Source: CAYJBH01 sp964370605 (GTDB taxonomy: Bacteria; Bacillota; Clostridia; Oscillospirales; Ruminococcaceae). Taken from it: a stretch of DNA of 49,933 bases. How positions within the stretch are numbered: the stretch's first letter is position 1; each line of letters opens with the position of its first letter. The stretch is from contig CAYJJX010000020.1 of NCBI GenBank assembly GCA_964370605.1, positions 1 through 49,933 of the forward strand, given 5' to 3'. The translations under genes and the position numbers were made by a program. Shown here one piece after another: positions 16,886 to 26,254 of this stretch. The notes beneath the pieces are model-generated. The model did no database searches. It was given only the letters and a program-made list of their open reading frames with translations, and was not told where the DNA came from.

Positions 16886-18415
16886 TTAAATATGTGTCCT
16901 TTTTCCGGTAGCCTTTCTACCTCGGAGTACCGCCTCGACTGCGTCAAAGGAGCGTGAAGAGTATTCAAACGCACAAAGTTTATAAACAGCTTCCGGAAGC
17001 GACAAAAGGTCGTATGGATTGCGAAGCGCAACCGCTACAACACATCTTCCCTTTTCGTGCAGTTCTTCAATCAGGTGAAGTTGCTCCGTGTTCAGATGGC
17101 CGTTATATGTTCCAACGACCACCGTTTGACCTTCATCGGTCGCACTAAGCACGCTCTCTATATCCTCTGTTTGCGGTTTGACCGGCACCACTGTGTGTTT
17201 TGCTCCAAAACGCTTCGCCATATGTTGGGCAAAGGTGTCTTCGTTCGAAGTGCTGGAGGCGAACGTCGCACGGTAGACAGGGCAACTGACAAAATGCGTA
17301 TCGGCATCGATTGTCGGAAAAGATGTATTGTCATCAAAACGAGTGATTGCACCCTGCATCAGCTCTTTGGCTTTGTTTGTATGCTCTTCACAGCCTACCG
17401 CCTCAAACGGTGCATCGGCGTCGGCAAAGCGTCGCTTCGCCTCCAGCACACGAGCAACTGCATCATCTACCCTATCCATTGGAAGTGAACCGTCCTTCAC
17501 CGCCTTTTCTGTGATCCGGAGTGCCTCCAGTGCGAGCGGTGCAAGGTGTGAGATACAACCAAGGTCAAGACCCGATTTGATACCCTCCAAAAACGCTTGT
17601 GGTGTGCCGTAATGATCCTTTATCGCTCCCATCTCAAGACAGTCGGACACAATCAGCCCATCAAATCCCATTTCGCCTCGAAGCAGATCGGTCATGATCG
17701 GACGTGACATGCTGGCAGGAACACCACTGTCATCAAAGGCAGGAAACAGCATGTGCGAAACCATAACGCAGGGCGACCCCTTCTTAATCGCATCGACAAA
17801 CGGTGCGAGTTCACATTCAAACAATTCTTCTCGTGACTTTTCCACGACCGGAAGACCGAGATGACTATCGACAGCAGTGTCGCCATGTCCCGGAAAATGC
17901 TTGGTGGAGAGTAAAAGTCCGGCACGCAATATGCCGCGATGCACCGCATCGGAATATTTTATCACATGATCGACAGTGTTGCCATAAGAACGAACACCGA
18001 TGACAGGATTTTGTGGATTGGTGTTCACATCTACGACCGGTGCGAAGTTGCAGTTCACACCCAGTGCCGCAAGTTCGCGTGCACTGTAATATGCAGCAGC
18101 CTCTGCATCCTCCGGCTCGCCGGCGGCGGCAACCGCCATCGCAGATGGAAATATAGTCGTACCGCTCGGCACTCTCGAGACGATTCCACCCTCTTGATCA
18201 ATCGCAATAATCGGAGTATAGCCCGTTGCTTCCTTTATTCTTTTTTTCAGGTCATCGCAAAGCGATCTCATCTGCTTCGGTGAGGTCAAATTCCTCGAAA
18301 AAAGAATTATATTGCCCGCCTTATATTTTTCAATCAACTCGATCGACGCATCATCCAGCTCGGTACCGGGAAAACCAATCATCAACAGCTGTCCAAGCTT
18401 TTGTTGTAATGTCAT
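16886..18415 (-). CDS. nagZ: GH3 beta-N-acetylglucosaminidase, NagZ-like, cytoplasmic
   Basis: 509 residues. The N-terminal GH3 barrel has the NagZ loop KHFPGHGDT (172-180) plus DSH (183-185), which supplies the catalytic His/Asp pair, and the nucleophile Asp258 in IVSDCLEMGAI. A C-terminal alpha/beta domain of about 150 residues makes it longer than proteobacterial NagZ but typical of Firmicutes. No signal peptide is present, so it acts inside the cell, removing GlcNAc from imported GlcNAc-(anhydro)MurNAc. It is the last gene of the peptidoglycan-sugar operon, 26 bases after anmK. It ends near the terminator it shares with kduD. Confidence 0.93.
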   Translation of the reverse strand: MTLQQKLGQLLMIGFPGTELDDASIELIEKYKAGNIILFSRNLTSPKQMRSLCDDLKKRIKEATGYTPIIAIDQEGGIVSRVPSGTTIFPSAMAVAAAGEPEDAEAAAYYSARELAALGVNCNFAPVVDVNTNPQNPVIGVRSYGNTVDHVIKYSDAVHRGILRAGLLLSTKHFPGHGDTAVDSHLGLPVVEKSREELFECELAPFVDAIKKGSPCVMVSHMLFPAFDDSGVPASMSRPIMTDLLRGEMGFDGLIVSDCLEMGAIKDHYGTPQAFLEGIKSGLDLGCISHLAPLALEALRITEKAVKDGSLPMDRVDDAVARVLEAKRRFADADAPFEAVGCEEHTNKAKELMQGAITRFDDNTSFPTIDADTHFVSCPVYRATFASSTSNEDTFAQHMAKRFGAKHTVVPVKPQTEDIESVLSATDEGQTVVVGTYNGHLNTEQLHLIEELHEKGRCVVAVALRNPYDLLSLPEAVYKLCAFEYSSRSFDAVEAVLRGRKATGKRTHI

Positions 18416-18441
18416 TTATCTTCAATCCTTTCTTTTGTCGT

Positions 18442-19644
18442 CTATCTCGGTGTAGCAAATGAGAGTTTCCCGAGTAGTGGCGCATAATTCGCGCCGGTCA
18501 CCGACGGCATTGACGACCCTACACCTCGCAGTGTACAGTCTCCAAGCAAAGCAAAAGCTACCGCCTCTTTGGCATCGCTGCTGTGACCGAGTTCTTCCTG
18601 TGTCTGAACCTCGATATCGAGCAATGCGAGTTTATCTTTCAACATTTTGAGCAGCGTGTCGTTGTAGCTTCCGCCTCCACCGACTATTAGCCGTTGTGCG
18701 GTTACGTTCACAGTCACGAAGTCACGCACCGCAATATAGATACTCTCTGCCGTTAGTGCGGTTGCCGTTGCAAGAATATCATCATCGCTAAGCCCAAACT
18801 CGACTGCTCGAGCATAGAGTTTTTCGGTATATTCGACACCAAACAGCTCACGACCGGTTGTTTTGGGTAGTGGAGCCACAAAATAAGGATGTTGCGTCAA
18901 CTCGTTTAGGAGCGGTTCACACACAGTACCTTTTGCAGCCCTCTCACCACCGACATCCATTGAGCACCGACCATCCGTCATGCGTGAAATCAACGCATCA
19001 ACCACCATGTTACCGGGGCCGGTATCAAAGGCTTGCACCTGATCTGCCGAGCAACCTGCCGGAAGCACCGTCACGTTGCCAATACCTCCGATATTTTGAA
19101 GCAAAACTCCTTCGCTCTCACTACGATACAACAAAAATTCTGTATAAGGCACCAGCGGAGCTCCCTGTCCTCCCGCCGCCATGTCGGCGACACGAAAATC
19201 TGACAAGCATGAGATGCCGGTGCGCTCTGCGATGACATTTCCATCGCCAAGCTGGACGGTGAAGGCCGCTCTGCCGTTTACTGAGGTTGGTTGATGATAT
19301 ATTGTTTGTCCGTGCGAGCAGATGAGATCCACCTGTTCCTTTTCAAGCCCGGCCTTTTTTATTGCACTCATCGCAGCCTGTGCATATACCTCACCGAGTT
19401 CCATATCGAGCGAACCGAGCATGTCGACCGTCGCATTTTTGGGCTCGAAGGCATGAAATATTCTTTCCCTCATAGCGGGCTCGAATTCTATTCCGATAAA
19501 TGCGAGAACCTTGGTTGATATATTATCACCCTGCCCTTCGATGGCAACTACTGCGGCATCGATTCCATCCACTGAAGTGCCGGACATGAGCCCCACCACA
19601 ATTCGCCGAGATTTATTTAAAAACGGGAAAAATGAATTATCCAT
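18442..19644 (-). CDS. anmK: anhydro-N-acetylmuramic acid kinase
   Basis: About 400 residues. The N-terminal VGLMSGTSVDGIDAA phosphate-binding signature defines AnmK. DTGPGNMVVDAL and the late GGGGSYN segments of the ASKHA fold are also seen. The enzyme opens the 1,6-anhydro ring while phosphorylating, giving MurNAc-6-phosphate, the substrate of MurQ encoded just upstream. The ATG at 19644 has GGGAG five bases before it and was preferred to an earlier start lying inside murQ. An AnmK in a Gram-positive setting suggests the imported sugar carries an anhydro end made by lytic transglycosylases. Confidence 0.93.
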   Translation of the reverse strand: MDNSFFPFLNKSRRIVVGLMSGTSVDGIDAAVVAIEGQGDNISTKVLAFIGIEFEPAMRERIFHAFEPKNATVDMLGSLDMELGEVYAQAAMSAIKKAGLEKEQVDLICSHGQTIYHQPTSVNGRAAFTVQLGDGNVIAERTGISCLSDFRVADMAAGGQGAPLVPYTEFLLYRSESEGVLLQNIGGIGNVTVLPAGCSADQVQAFDTGPGNMVVDALISRMTDGRCSMDVGGERAAKGTVCEPLLNELTQHPYFVAPLPKTTGRELFGVEYTEKLYARAVEFGLSDDDILATATALTAESIYIAVRDFVTVNVTAQRLIVGGGGSYNDTLLKMLKDKLALLDIEVQTQEELGHSSDAKEAVAFALLGDCTLRGVGSSMPSVTGANYAPLLGKLSFATPR

Positions 19645-19657
19645 AACTACTCCCTTA

Positions 19658-20566
19658 TTATTTACCGATTGATCCGAGTGCTTTGCGAAGTACTCCGCCA
19701 TTTTCTTGCAATAATTCCCTTGCCTGCTGTGTTGAAAGGCCGCTTAAAATTGTCATGATGGCGAGTTTAGTGCTATTTCCGGAATCGCACAGTGCTTTCT
19801 TTGCCGTCTCATCATCTACACCCGTCACCTCTTTGATTATTCGTTCGGCACGATCGACCAGCTTACTGTTGCTTGGATTGAGATCCACCATCAGATTACC
19901 ATATGTCTTACCGAGCTTAATCATCACACAAGTAGTCAACATGTTCAGCACCAACTTTTGAGCCGTTCCGCTTTTTAGTCGAGTAGAACCGACCAAAGCC
20001 TCTGCACCAACAACAGGCGCTATACATACATCGCAGAGTTTCGCCAATTTAGTATCTGCGTTGGTAACAACTCCAATAGTCGCGGCGCCGAGGCGCCCCG
20101 CCTCTTCAATTGCCGCTAATACAAAAGGAGCGCTACCACTTGCGGTAATGCCGATCAGCGCATCTTTTGAGGTTAATCCGATTTCATGCACAAGTGCAAT
20201 CCCCTCTTCCCGGCTATCCTCGCTACCTTCAACTGCCTTACGAAGTGCGACGTCACCGCCTGCAATAAATCCTTGAACCAGCTCGGGCGGTGTACTGAAT
20301 GTTGGCGGACACTCGCTTGCATCCAACACTCCAAGTCTACCGGAGGTGCCGGCACCGATATAGAACATGCGTCCCCCATCGCTCATTGCACTATAAAGAA
20401 TATCTACAGCTTTTGCAACCTGTGGCAACTGTGTCTTCACCGCCAGCGGCACCTCGATATCCTGTTTGTTCATCATGTCGACCATCTCGGCAGTGGTAAC
20501 GAGATCAATGTTACGTGTCGCTTCGTTTATCCTCTCTGTTCCAAGCGAGGCAAGGTAATTTTCCAT
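19658..20566 (-). CDS. murQ: N-acetylmuramic acid 6-phosphate etherase
   Basis: 302 residues, full length. The SIS-domain sugar-phosphate site is visible in the FYIGAGTSGRLGVLDASE region (about 88-105), with TFSTPPELVQGFIAGG downstream and the conserved AEALVGSTRLKSGTAQK block. MurQ cleaves the lactyl ether of MurNAc-6-phosphate, giving GlcNAc-6-phosphate and D-lactate. It is 13 bases upstream of anmK. Between it and the GNAT gene is a 141-base gap containing a CTGCC/GGCAG hairpin without a U run. Confidence 0.95.
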   Translation of the reverse strand: MENYLASLGTERINEATRNIDLVTTAEMVDMMNKQDIEVPLAVKTQLPQVAKAVDILYSAMSDGGRMFYIGAGTSGRLGVLDASECPPTFSTPPELVQGFIAGGDVALRKAVEGSEDSREEGIALVHEIGLTSKDALIGITASGSAPFVLAAIEEAGRLGAATIGVVTNADTKLAKLCDVCIAPVVGAEALVGSTRLKSGTAQKLVLNMLTTCVMIKLGKTYGNLMVDLNPSNSKLVDRAERIIKEVTGVDDETAKKALCDSGNSTKLAIMTILSGLSTQQARELLQENGGVLRKALGSIGK

Positions 20567-20707
20567 ATTAAATAACCGTCCCTTTCTCTATCCTGTATCG
20601 GCTTTACCATTGGAGCGTAGTCTCAATTTTTCAACCGCCACATTATTGGCATTACTTTTATTCTTGTTTACAAGTCGAGACTGCCAAAATCGGCAGCCTC
20701 AATGCTT

Positions 20708-21187
20708 TTATTCCGACATTCCGCCGATAAAATCTTTATATATCCCCGGTTTTGAATCGGGAATAAGGGTTGCATTTACTGTCTTTTCATAGAAAGCCTG
20801 TGGACCCACCCCTCCTATAATGCAGTATCCGTAACCGTCTTTCGCCATCGCATCAAGACAACGGAGCAAAAGTGCTTTTCCGATCCCTTTGCCTTGCTCC
20901 TCGTCTTTCACCTTTGTAGGACCAAAAAAATTGGGAGCAGTAGCATCGTAACAGGCGTATCCTACAATGTTCTTTCCCCTAGTCGCAATAAAACATGACA
21001 CAGGGGTATGAGAAAAACACACATCGCATTCACCTGCCGCCGATCTTCCGTTGTTTTCCAGCACCCAATCAATTATGCGAAGCTTGTCGGGGGCCATTGC
21101 ACGACGAATGACGACATCGTTGTCGGATGGCACAGCATCGCCGGCACCCTGCGGAAGTTCATAGAGTTTGACCAACATGTCAGGCAT
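20708..21187 (-). CDS. GNAT N-acetyltransferase in the peptidoglycan-sugar operon
   Basis: 159 residues. The acetyl-CoA loop is EEQGKGIGKALL (a Q-x-x-G-x-G/A motif), preceded by a GYACYDA strand and followed by the AFYEK segment seen in this fold. The start at 21187 has AAGGAG six bases upstream. The gene lies between the importer and murQ, so a sugar amine such as glucosamine or a de-acetylated muropeptide is the likely acceptor. That substrate is inferred only from position. Confidence 0.8.
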   Translation of the reverse strand: MPDMLVKLYELPQGAGDAVPSDNDVVIRRAMAPDKLRIIDWVLENNGRSAAGECDVCFSHTPVSCFIATRGKNIVGYACYDATAPNFFGPTKVKDEEQGKGIGKALLLRCLDAMAKDGYGYCIIGGVGPQAFYEKTVNATLIPDSKPGIYKDFIGGMSE

Positions 21188-21223
21188 TTCTTTCTCCTTA
21201 TGTTTTTGCATAAATATGCAAGT

Positions 21224-22096
21224 TTATCCCTTGACTCCACCAAGGGTGATACCCTTGACAAAAAATCTTTGCAGGAATGGGTATAGGATGATAATAGGCA
21301 ACGTAGACGTAATAATTACGGCTGACTTGATGCCCAGCGAGATTGTCTCGTTTTGGGACGAGGTCATGCCTCCACCAACGCTGAGTGTACCGTTGACTAT
21401 GTTTCTCAAAATCATCATTACAGGGTAAAGATCCGAATTTAGGTAGATCAAACTGTTGAACCAGTCATTCCAGAAAAATACCGCATAGTATAGACCTATT
21501 GTCGCGATTGCCGCGGTTGAAAGTGGCAGCACAATCCTGCGCAGGATACCGAAATAGCCGAGACCGTCGATCAATGCCGCCTCTTCGATTTCGTTTGGAA
21601 GACCTTTGAAAAAGCTGATAAGCACGATGAGGTTAAACGGATTGATGGCAAAAGGTATCAGCATAGCAAAACGTGTGCCGGTCAGTCCGAGGTTGCTGAT
21701 AAGCAGGTAGTTCGGGATAAGTCCACCTGTAAAGAACATGGTTACGACAACGATTTTTGTAATAAGTCTTGAGCCTTTGAGATTAACCTTCGCAAGCGGA
21801 TATGCCATCAAGCAGTTCAGCACAAGCGCAATTATAGTACCGAATATCGTATAGATAAAGGTGTTGCCGTATGCCGGCAAAAAGTTCGGATAGTTAAAAA
21901 TCGTCTCATATGAAATAAGGGTAAAGTCTACCGGCCAAAAGAGCACTTCATTGTTAATGATTGCCTTTGAATCGGAAAAAGAAACCGCCAACATATAGAT
22001 AAACGGTGTGAGACAGAGTATAAGTGACAGAACCATGACGATATTTACGACACTGTCAAATACGATGTTCTCTAAATTTTTATATCTTTTAGTCAT
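21224..22096 (-). CDS. ABC importer permease, LplC/YtcP type (second system)
   Basis: 290 residues with six predicted helices. The EAA loop EEAALIDGLGYFGILRRIVLP and the family ending QRFFVKGITLGGVKG are present. AAGGAGG is five bases before the ATG. It is ten bases downstream of its LplB-type partner. The two form the membrane channel of the importer placed at the head of the murQ-anmK-nagZ operon. Confidence 0.92.
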   Translation of the reverse strand: MTKRYKNLENIVFDSVVNIVMVLSLILCLTPFIYMLAVSFSDSKAIINNEVLFWPVDFTLISYETIFNYPNFLPAYGNTFIYTIFGTIIALVLNCLMAYPLAKVNLKGSRLITKIVVVTMFFTGGLIPNYLLISNLGLTGTRFAMLIPFAINPFNLIVLISFFKGLPNEIEEAALIDGLGYFGILRRIVLPLSTAAIATIGLYYAVFFWNDWFNSLIYLNSDLYPVMMILRNIVNGTLSVGGGMTSSQNETISLGIKSAVIITSTLPIIILYPFLQRFFVKGITLGGVKG

Positions 22097-22106
22097 CTCG
22101 TCCTCC

Positions 22107-23048
22107 TTAATAAATGCTCTCGCCGGTGAGCTTTTTGCTCAGGGCGTTGGAGGAGGCAACAAGGATAATGCCAACGACTCCGGTGAAAAGTCCGATAGCG
22201 GTTGCATATGAGTAGTTCTGACTCTCAAGACCGATACGAAATACGTAAGTATCGATGATATCACTGACTACCGAGTTTGCCGGTGTGTACATCAGCAGGA
22301 TCTTTTCAAATCCAATGGTAAGCACACGTCCGACATTCATGATAAGCATGACCATGACAGTAGGCATAATTGACGGTAATGTTACATACCATATCTGTTG
22401 CATACGAGATGCTCCATCAATCTCTGCCGCCTCGAACATATCTGGATTGATAGCGGTGATTGTCGCAAGATATATTATCGCCGTCCAACCGGTAAACTGC
22501 CAGGCCGCGGTAAATACATAGATAGGAATAAACCATTCCGGTTCATTCATAAAGTAGATAGGCTCAATGCCGAAATTCTTAAGTAGCAGGTTGATAATAC
22601 CTGTGCTGGGAGATAACAACTCGTTCAAGATGGTGATGACAACAACTGTCGAGATGAACCTCGGCATGTATGAAATAGTCTGTACCGTCTTCTTGAAGTA
22701 TTTTCCGCGCACTTCGTTAAGAAGTATTGCAAAAATAATCGGTATCGGGAAGTTTACCAGTATGTTCCAGAACGAAATGTGCAGTGTGTTAAAAAAAGCC
22801 GACCAAAAGCTGGAGTCGGTAAGCAGCCGCTCAACATAGCGTAGCGTCCATTCGGTTCCCCACGGACCTGTGCCGGGACGATAGCGACGAAAGGCAAGTA
22901 TGTTGCCGAACATCGGCAGATACCTGAAAATAACAAGGTGTATAAGCGGCAGTACCAGCATCGCATATAGCGCCCAGTAGCGTTTCAGATATTTCTTCAT
23001 TTCTGATATTGCACCCTTTTTTTCGGGTGTTGCAAGTTTCTTTGTCAT
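22107..23048 (-). CDS. ABC importer permease, LplB type (second system)
   Basis: 313 residues with six helices. It has the RYLPMFGNILAFRRYRP motif after helix one and the EAA loop EAAEIDGASRMQQIWYVTLP. The start at 23048 (MTKKLA) has GGAG seven bases upstream; an upstream in-frame start lacks one. It is separated from the solute-binding gene by a 16-bp perfect hairpin at 23106-23140. Confidence 0.92.
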   Translation of the reverse strand: MTKKLATPEKKGAISEMKKYLKRYWALYAMLVLPLIHLVIFRYLPMFGNILAFRRYRPGTGPWGTEWTLRYVERLLTDSSFWSAFFNTLHISFWNILVNFPIPIIFAILLNEVRGKYFKKTVQTISYMPRFISTVVVITILNELLSPSTGIINLLLKNFGIEPIYFMNEPEWFIPIYVFTAAWQFTGWTAIIYLATITAINPDMFEAAEIDGASRMQQIWYVTLPSIMPTVMVMLIMNVGRVLTIGFEKILLMYTPANSVVSDIIDTYVFRIGLESQNYSYATAIGLFTGVVGIILVASSNALSKKLTGESIY

Positions 23049-23105
23049 GTCTTTTCTCCGAGATACGGATAGCACAAAGTGCAAATTAATATTTTCCTTA
23101 GCCCG

Positions 23106-23140
23106 TCTGTTGCCCATATCAAAATGATATGGGCAACAGA
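23106..23140 (-). repeat. 16-bp perfect hairpin between solute-binding and permease genes (second system)
   Basis: Positions 23106-23121 and 23125-23140 are a perfect inverted repeat with a three-base loop. No U run follows in the direction of transcription, so it probably protects the upstream mRNA or attenuates read-through, giving more solute-binding protein than permease. The first importer has an equivalent element at 6032-6059 with unrelated sequence. Confidence 0.75.
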
Positions 23141-23162
23141 GATAGACTATTTAAGATTTAGA

Positions 23163-24755
23163 TTAAAGATAATCGTTGTAGTATGCGAGGTACTCTTGAA
23201 TACCGAGGTTTTCAAGTTCAGCAACATACTCGTCCCAATCATCTTCAACGCTCTTAGAGCCGGAGATGAATGCGTCGATCCAAACGGTAACAGCATCTTG
23301 AAGAGGAGTTCTTAGGAAGTTAACTTCTTCAGAAGCATCTTCGTCCCACAGCGGTGTGGGCGGTTTCGGTTGGATGGAGTTGCCATCTTCCAAAGCCTTG
23401 ATGTCGGTGTTCAGCTGTGCGAACTCTTCGTCATATTTCGAAAGAACCAATGTGTTCTCCCAAACTGCCTGAGAACCGTTAGAACCGGCACCGTACATTA
23501 CCTGGATTGTTTTGTAAATGCCATCGGGAGAGTTAGCGATCTCGTCGTTGTATACGATTGTGTCGCCGTCCATTGTGTAGGACTCGCCCTCAACACCGAT
23601 GTTCCAGATTTTTGCATTTTCTTCTGAGTAGAACATGTTATCAACAGCAGCGATAACCTGCTCGAAGTCCTCGCGCTCCATCAGAGTGGAGGGGAACATG
23701 ATACCGTTTCCGGTGTAAGATTTTTCCATGTGGTATGCGCCTGCAGGGCCTTCCAGCGGCAGGTACATTTTCAGGTCATAACCTTCGATTTCGCTTGCAG
23801 CCTCAAAGCCGCCGATTTGGTCGTACCAAGCGTAGGTAGCCATTGCACCGCCACCGACAATTTTGGTGGTAGCGCCGTCACCGTCGCTAACTTCAGGATC
23901 ATAAAGACCTTCTGCATAAAGTTTGTTCATGTATCTGAAGAATTCGCGAGCTTGATCGCTGATAGCACCGGCAAAGTACTCGCCGTTTTCGTAGTCATAG
24001 CTCAAAACATAAGAACCGGAGGAAGAACCGCCACCGAAGCTAACGCCGAAAGCAGGCATCAACATACGAGTTGTGATGGAGGTATATACCCAAGAGGTCA
24101 GCGGATAAGAATCCGGATTCTCGTCTTTGTATGCTTTAAGAATTTCGTATAGATCATCAACAGTTTTCGGAGTTTCGAATCCGTTTCCTTCGATGAAGTC
24201 GGCACGCATGATCAGACCTTCGTCATATGTCGGAGAGTCAAACAGCATAGGCATGTAGTACAGCTTGCCATCTGTCAATTTCAGAGCGTCAACACTTTCG
24301 CCGATGCCGAACTTGTCGATAGTTGCATTCATGTTCGGTGTCAGCTCTGCATAGTCGCTGATCGGAATAATAGCACCGTTAAGTGCAAGAGCTGCATTCT
24401 CGCCGGCAGTGTTCATGTTAAGAAGCACGTCGGTAAGGTTTTCACCGGTATTAAGTGCCAGTGAAACAACTGTTGCATACTCCGCTGTCGGTGTAGTCTG
24501 TACTGTTACATCAAGATTAGCATTTTTTGCTGTCTCAACAAAAGCAGACCATGTCTCGACATAAGGAAGTGTCGGATTGTCGGGATATGAAATTGTGATT
24601 GCAATGGGCTCTGCAGGGGTTTCTTCTGTGGTTGCTTCCGAAGTGGATGCATCCGTTGCGGGAGCTTCCGAGGTAGCCTCTTCGGCAGGTGCACTACATG
24701 CAACCAATCCGAATAACAGAGCTGCCGCCAGAGCTAAAGATAGAATCTTCTTCAT
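23163..24755 (-). CDS. solute-binding lipoprotein, candidate peptidoglycan-sugar receptor
   Basis: 530 residues. It has a lipoprotein signal ending LVAC (Cys20), then an Ala/Thr/Glu-rich linker and a large LplA-like sugar-binding fold. The start at 24755 has GGAGG seven bases upstream. It heads a seven-gene operon ending in murQ, anmK and nagZ, so its ligand is likely GlcNAc-anhydroMurNAc or a related muropeptide (inference from context). No ATPase is encoded with it. It has its own promoter at 24859-24888. Confidence 0.88.
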   Translation of the reverse strand: MKKILSLALAAALLFGLVACSAPAEEATSEAPATDASTSEATTEETPAEPIAITISYPDNPTLPYVETWSAFVETAKNANLDVTVQTTPTAEYATVVSLALNTGENLTDVLLNMNTAGENAALALNGAIIPISDYAELTPNMNATIDKFGIGESVDALKLTDGKLYYMPMLFDSPTYDEGLIMRADFIEGNGFETPKTVDDLYEILKAYKDENPDSYPLTSWVYTSITTRMLMPAFGVSFGGGSSSGSYVLSYDYENGEYFAGAISDQAREFFRYMNKLYAEGLYDPEVSDGDGATTKIVGGGAMATYAWYDQIGGFEAASEIEGYDLKMYLPLEGPAGAYHMEKSYTGNGIMFPSTLMEREDFEQVIAAVDNMFYSEENAKIWNIGVEGESYTMDGDTIVYNDEIANSPDGIYKTIQVMYGAGSNGSQAVWENTLVLSKYDEEFAQLNTDIKALEDGNSIQPKPPTPLWDEDASEEVNFLRTPLQDAVTVWIDAFISGSKSVEDDWDEYVAELENLGIQEYLAYYNDYL

Positions 24756-24858
24756 TCTGTTTCCTCCAATAATTCTTGTCAATTACGCATCAAACAAAGC
24801 GCAATTCGTGATCAGTGACTGCCGTTTTTCCCCTCGACAGTTTCACTAAACTGCTATA

Positions 24859-24888
24859 ATAATACCTTTAAATGTTATTCTATGTCAA
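24859..24888 (-). promoter_or_regulatory. sigma-A promoter of the peptidoglycan-sugar operon
   Basis: Minus strand: TTGACA (24888-24883), an 18-base spacer, then TATTAT (24864-24859). The next promoter upstream faces the other way, so the region is a compact divergent control region for the operon and the serine hydrolase gene. Confidence 0.65.
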
Positions 24889-24941
24889 GCATATTTATCT
24901 AAATGTAATAAATTTGTGAAGATTTGCAACATTTCACAATA

Positions 24942-24970
24942 TTGACAACAAAAAAAAGCTGTAATATAAT
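24942..24970 (+). promoter_or_regulatory. consensus sigma-A promoter of the serine hydrolase gene
   Basis: TTGACA (24942-24947), 17 bases, TATAAT (24965-24970), a perfect consensus. The start of transcription is expected near 24977. Confidence 0.8.
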
Positions 24971-25036
24971 GATTTATAACAACTATCAAACTATTGTGCA
25001 TCAACTAAAATTTTAAAGAAGGAACAAAAAACGACT

Positions 25037-26077
25037 ATGAAAAATAAAGTGTGTGATTTTGAAAAGGTTTGTGCCATACTGGAAAAAGAGGTCGGCCACT
25101 CCTTCCCCGCTGCCTGTCTTTCAATTGGAGTAGGAGACGAAGTCCTATTAAAAAAATCGTTCGGCCTTGCCACACTCGACACTGTGTTTGATATCGCAAG
25201 TGTTTCGAAAATAATCAGCACTACCATGATTGCACTTCGATATATCGAGGACGGAAAACTCCGTCTTTATGACCGACTTAACTTTTTTTTCGATACACCG
25301 AGTGATAAATCGGACATAACAATACTACACCTACTCACCCATACAAGCGGACTTCCGGCGCATTACTACATCAGTGAATTTGCCGACACACCAGAGCTGG
25401 CGCTTCAAGCAATATTATCCCGGCCTTTGTCTCGACCGATCGGTGAACTGCCGGTCTATAGTTGCATCGGCTATATAGTGCTTGGCAAAATACTGGAGCA
25501 GATTGGCGGTGCACCGCTTGATGTTTTGGCAAAGGATATTGTCTTTGATCCGCTTCGCTTAAAAAACACAAGTTATCGTCCGAGTGGCGACATAGCGCCG
25601 ACCGAGACTGACCCTGCCACAAAAGATTTCCTTTGTGGCGTCGTGCATGATGAAAACGCACGATTCCTGAACGGTATCTCCGGAAACGCGGGGGTGTTCA
25701 GCGATATCGGCGATATGACAACTTTTGCGCAGATGCTTGCGCGTGGAGGTTTAACAAGTGAAAACGATGCCTATCTTTCCCCAGCAACCTTGCGAGAGGC
25801 GATAAAAAATCGCACCCCCGGAAAGGGGCACGAATTACGTGGACTTGGATTCAATCTTGCAGGAAGTGAGACAAATTTTCTCGGCGATCTTTTGAGCCGT
25901 CAATCATACGGCCATACCGGTTTCACCGGAACTTCGATAGCGATCGATCCGACAAGCGGACTTTTTATCGTTCTTTTGACCAACCGTGTTTGTCCCACGA
26001 GAGAAAATATACGATTGGTGCGACTGCGCTCGCTGGTGCATAACGCAATCGCCGCCGAAGTATCAAAACATTATTAG
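25037..26077 (+). CDS. beta-lactamase-fold serine hydrolase
   Basis: 346 residues of the class C beta-lactamase/EstB/DD-peptidase superfamily. SVSK (about 55-58) is the SxxK nucleophile motif. YSC near 140 takes the place of the YxN motif (Cys instead of Asn). HTGFTG near 296 replaces the KTG box, as in esterase-like members. No signal peptide is visible, so it is cytoplasmic. It is divergent from the peptidoglycan-sugar operon and may act on a muropeptide or ester inside the cell. Beta-lactam resistance is not implied. AAGGA is 13 bases before the ATG, a rather long spacing. Confidence 0.85.
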   Translation: MKNKVCDFEKVCAILEKEVGHSFPAACLSIGVGDEVLLKKSFGLATLDTVFDIASVSKIISTTMIALRYIEDGKLRLYDRLNFFFDTPSDKSDITILHLLTHTSGLPAHYYISEFADTPELALQAILSRPLSRPIGELPVYSCIGYIVLGKILEQIGGAPLDVLAKDIVFDPLRLKNTSYRPSGDIAPTETDPATKDFLCGVVHDENARFLNGISGNAGVFSDIGDMTTFAQMLARGGLTSENDAYLSPATLREAIKNRTPGKGHELRGLGFNLAGSETNFLGDLLSRQSYGHTGFTGTSIAIDPTSGLFIVLLTNRVCPTRENIRLVRLRSLVHNAIAAEVSKHY

Positions 26078-26117
26078 TAACTGCTTAACAACTCAATAGT
26101 GACTTTACAAAATTAAC

Positions 26118-26149
26118 AAAAACCATTTTGGGGCTACAAAGTGGTTTTT
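26118..26149. terminator. terminator between the serine hydrolase and epimerase genes
   Basis: AAAAACCATTTTG (26118-26130) pairs with 26137-26149 (one G-U pair), followed by a T run on the plus strand. The A-rich left side gives a U run for the convergent epimerase transcript too. Confidence 0.75.
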
Positions 26150-26254
26150 TATATTGGTAAAACTCCTTTGCATTTTGATTTTAGTTTAAGGCAAAAAATC
26201 GGTAGACAATATCAATTATAGCCTTTGAACAACCTGTTATTCAGTAGGTTTCAA

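Noticed and set aside
23106..23140. Rho-independent terminator inside the peptidoglycan-sugar operon
   Set aside because: The stem is strong but no U run follows on the minus strand, and the permeases need to be transcribed from the same promoter. It was kept as an attenuating or stabilising hairpin.
25037..26077. True class C beta-lactamase (AmpC)
   Set aside because: There is no signal peptide, Cys replaces the Asn of YxN, and HTG replaces KTG. This fits a cytoplasmic esterase or peptidase-like relative better.
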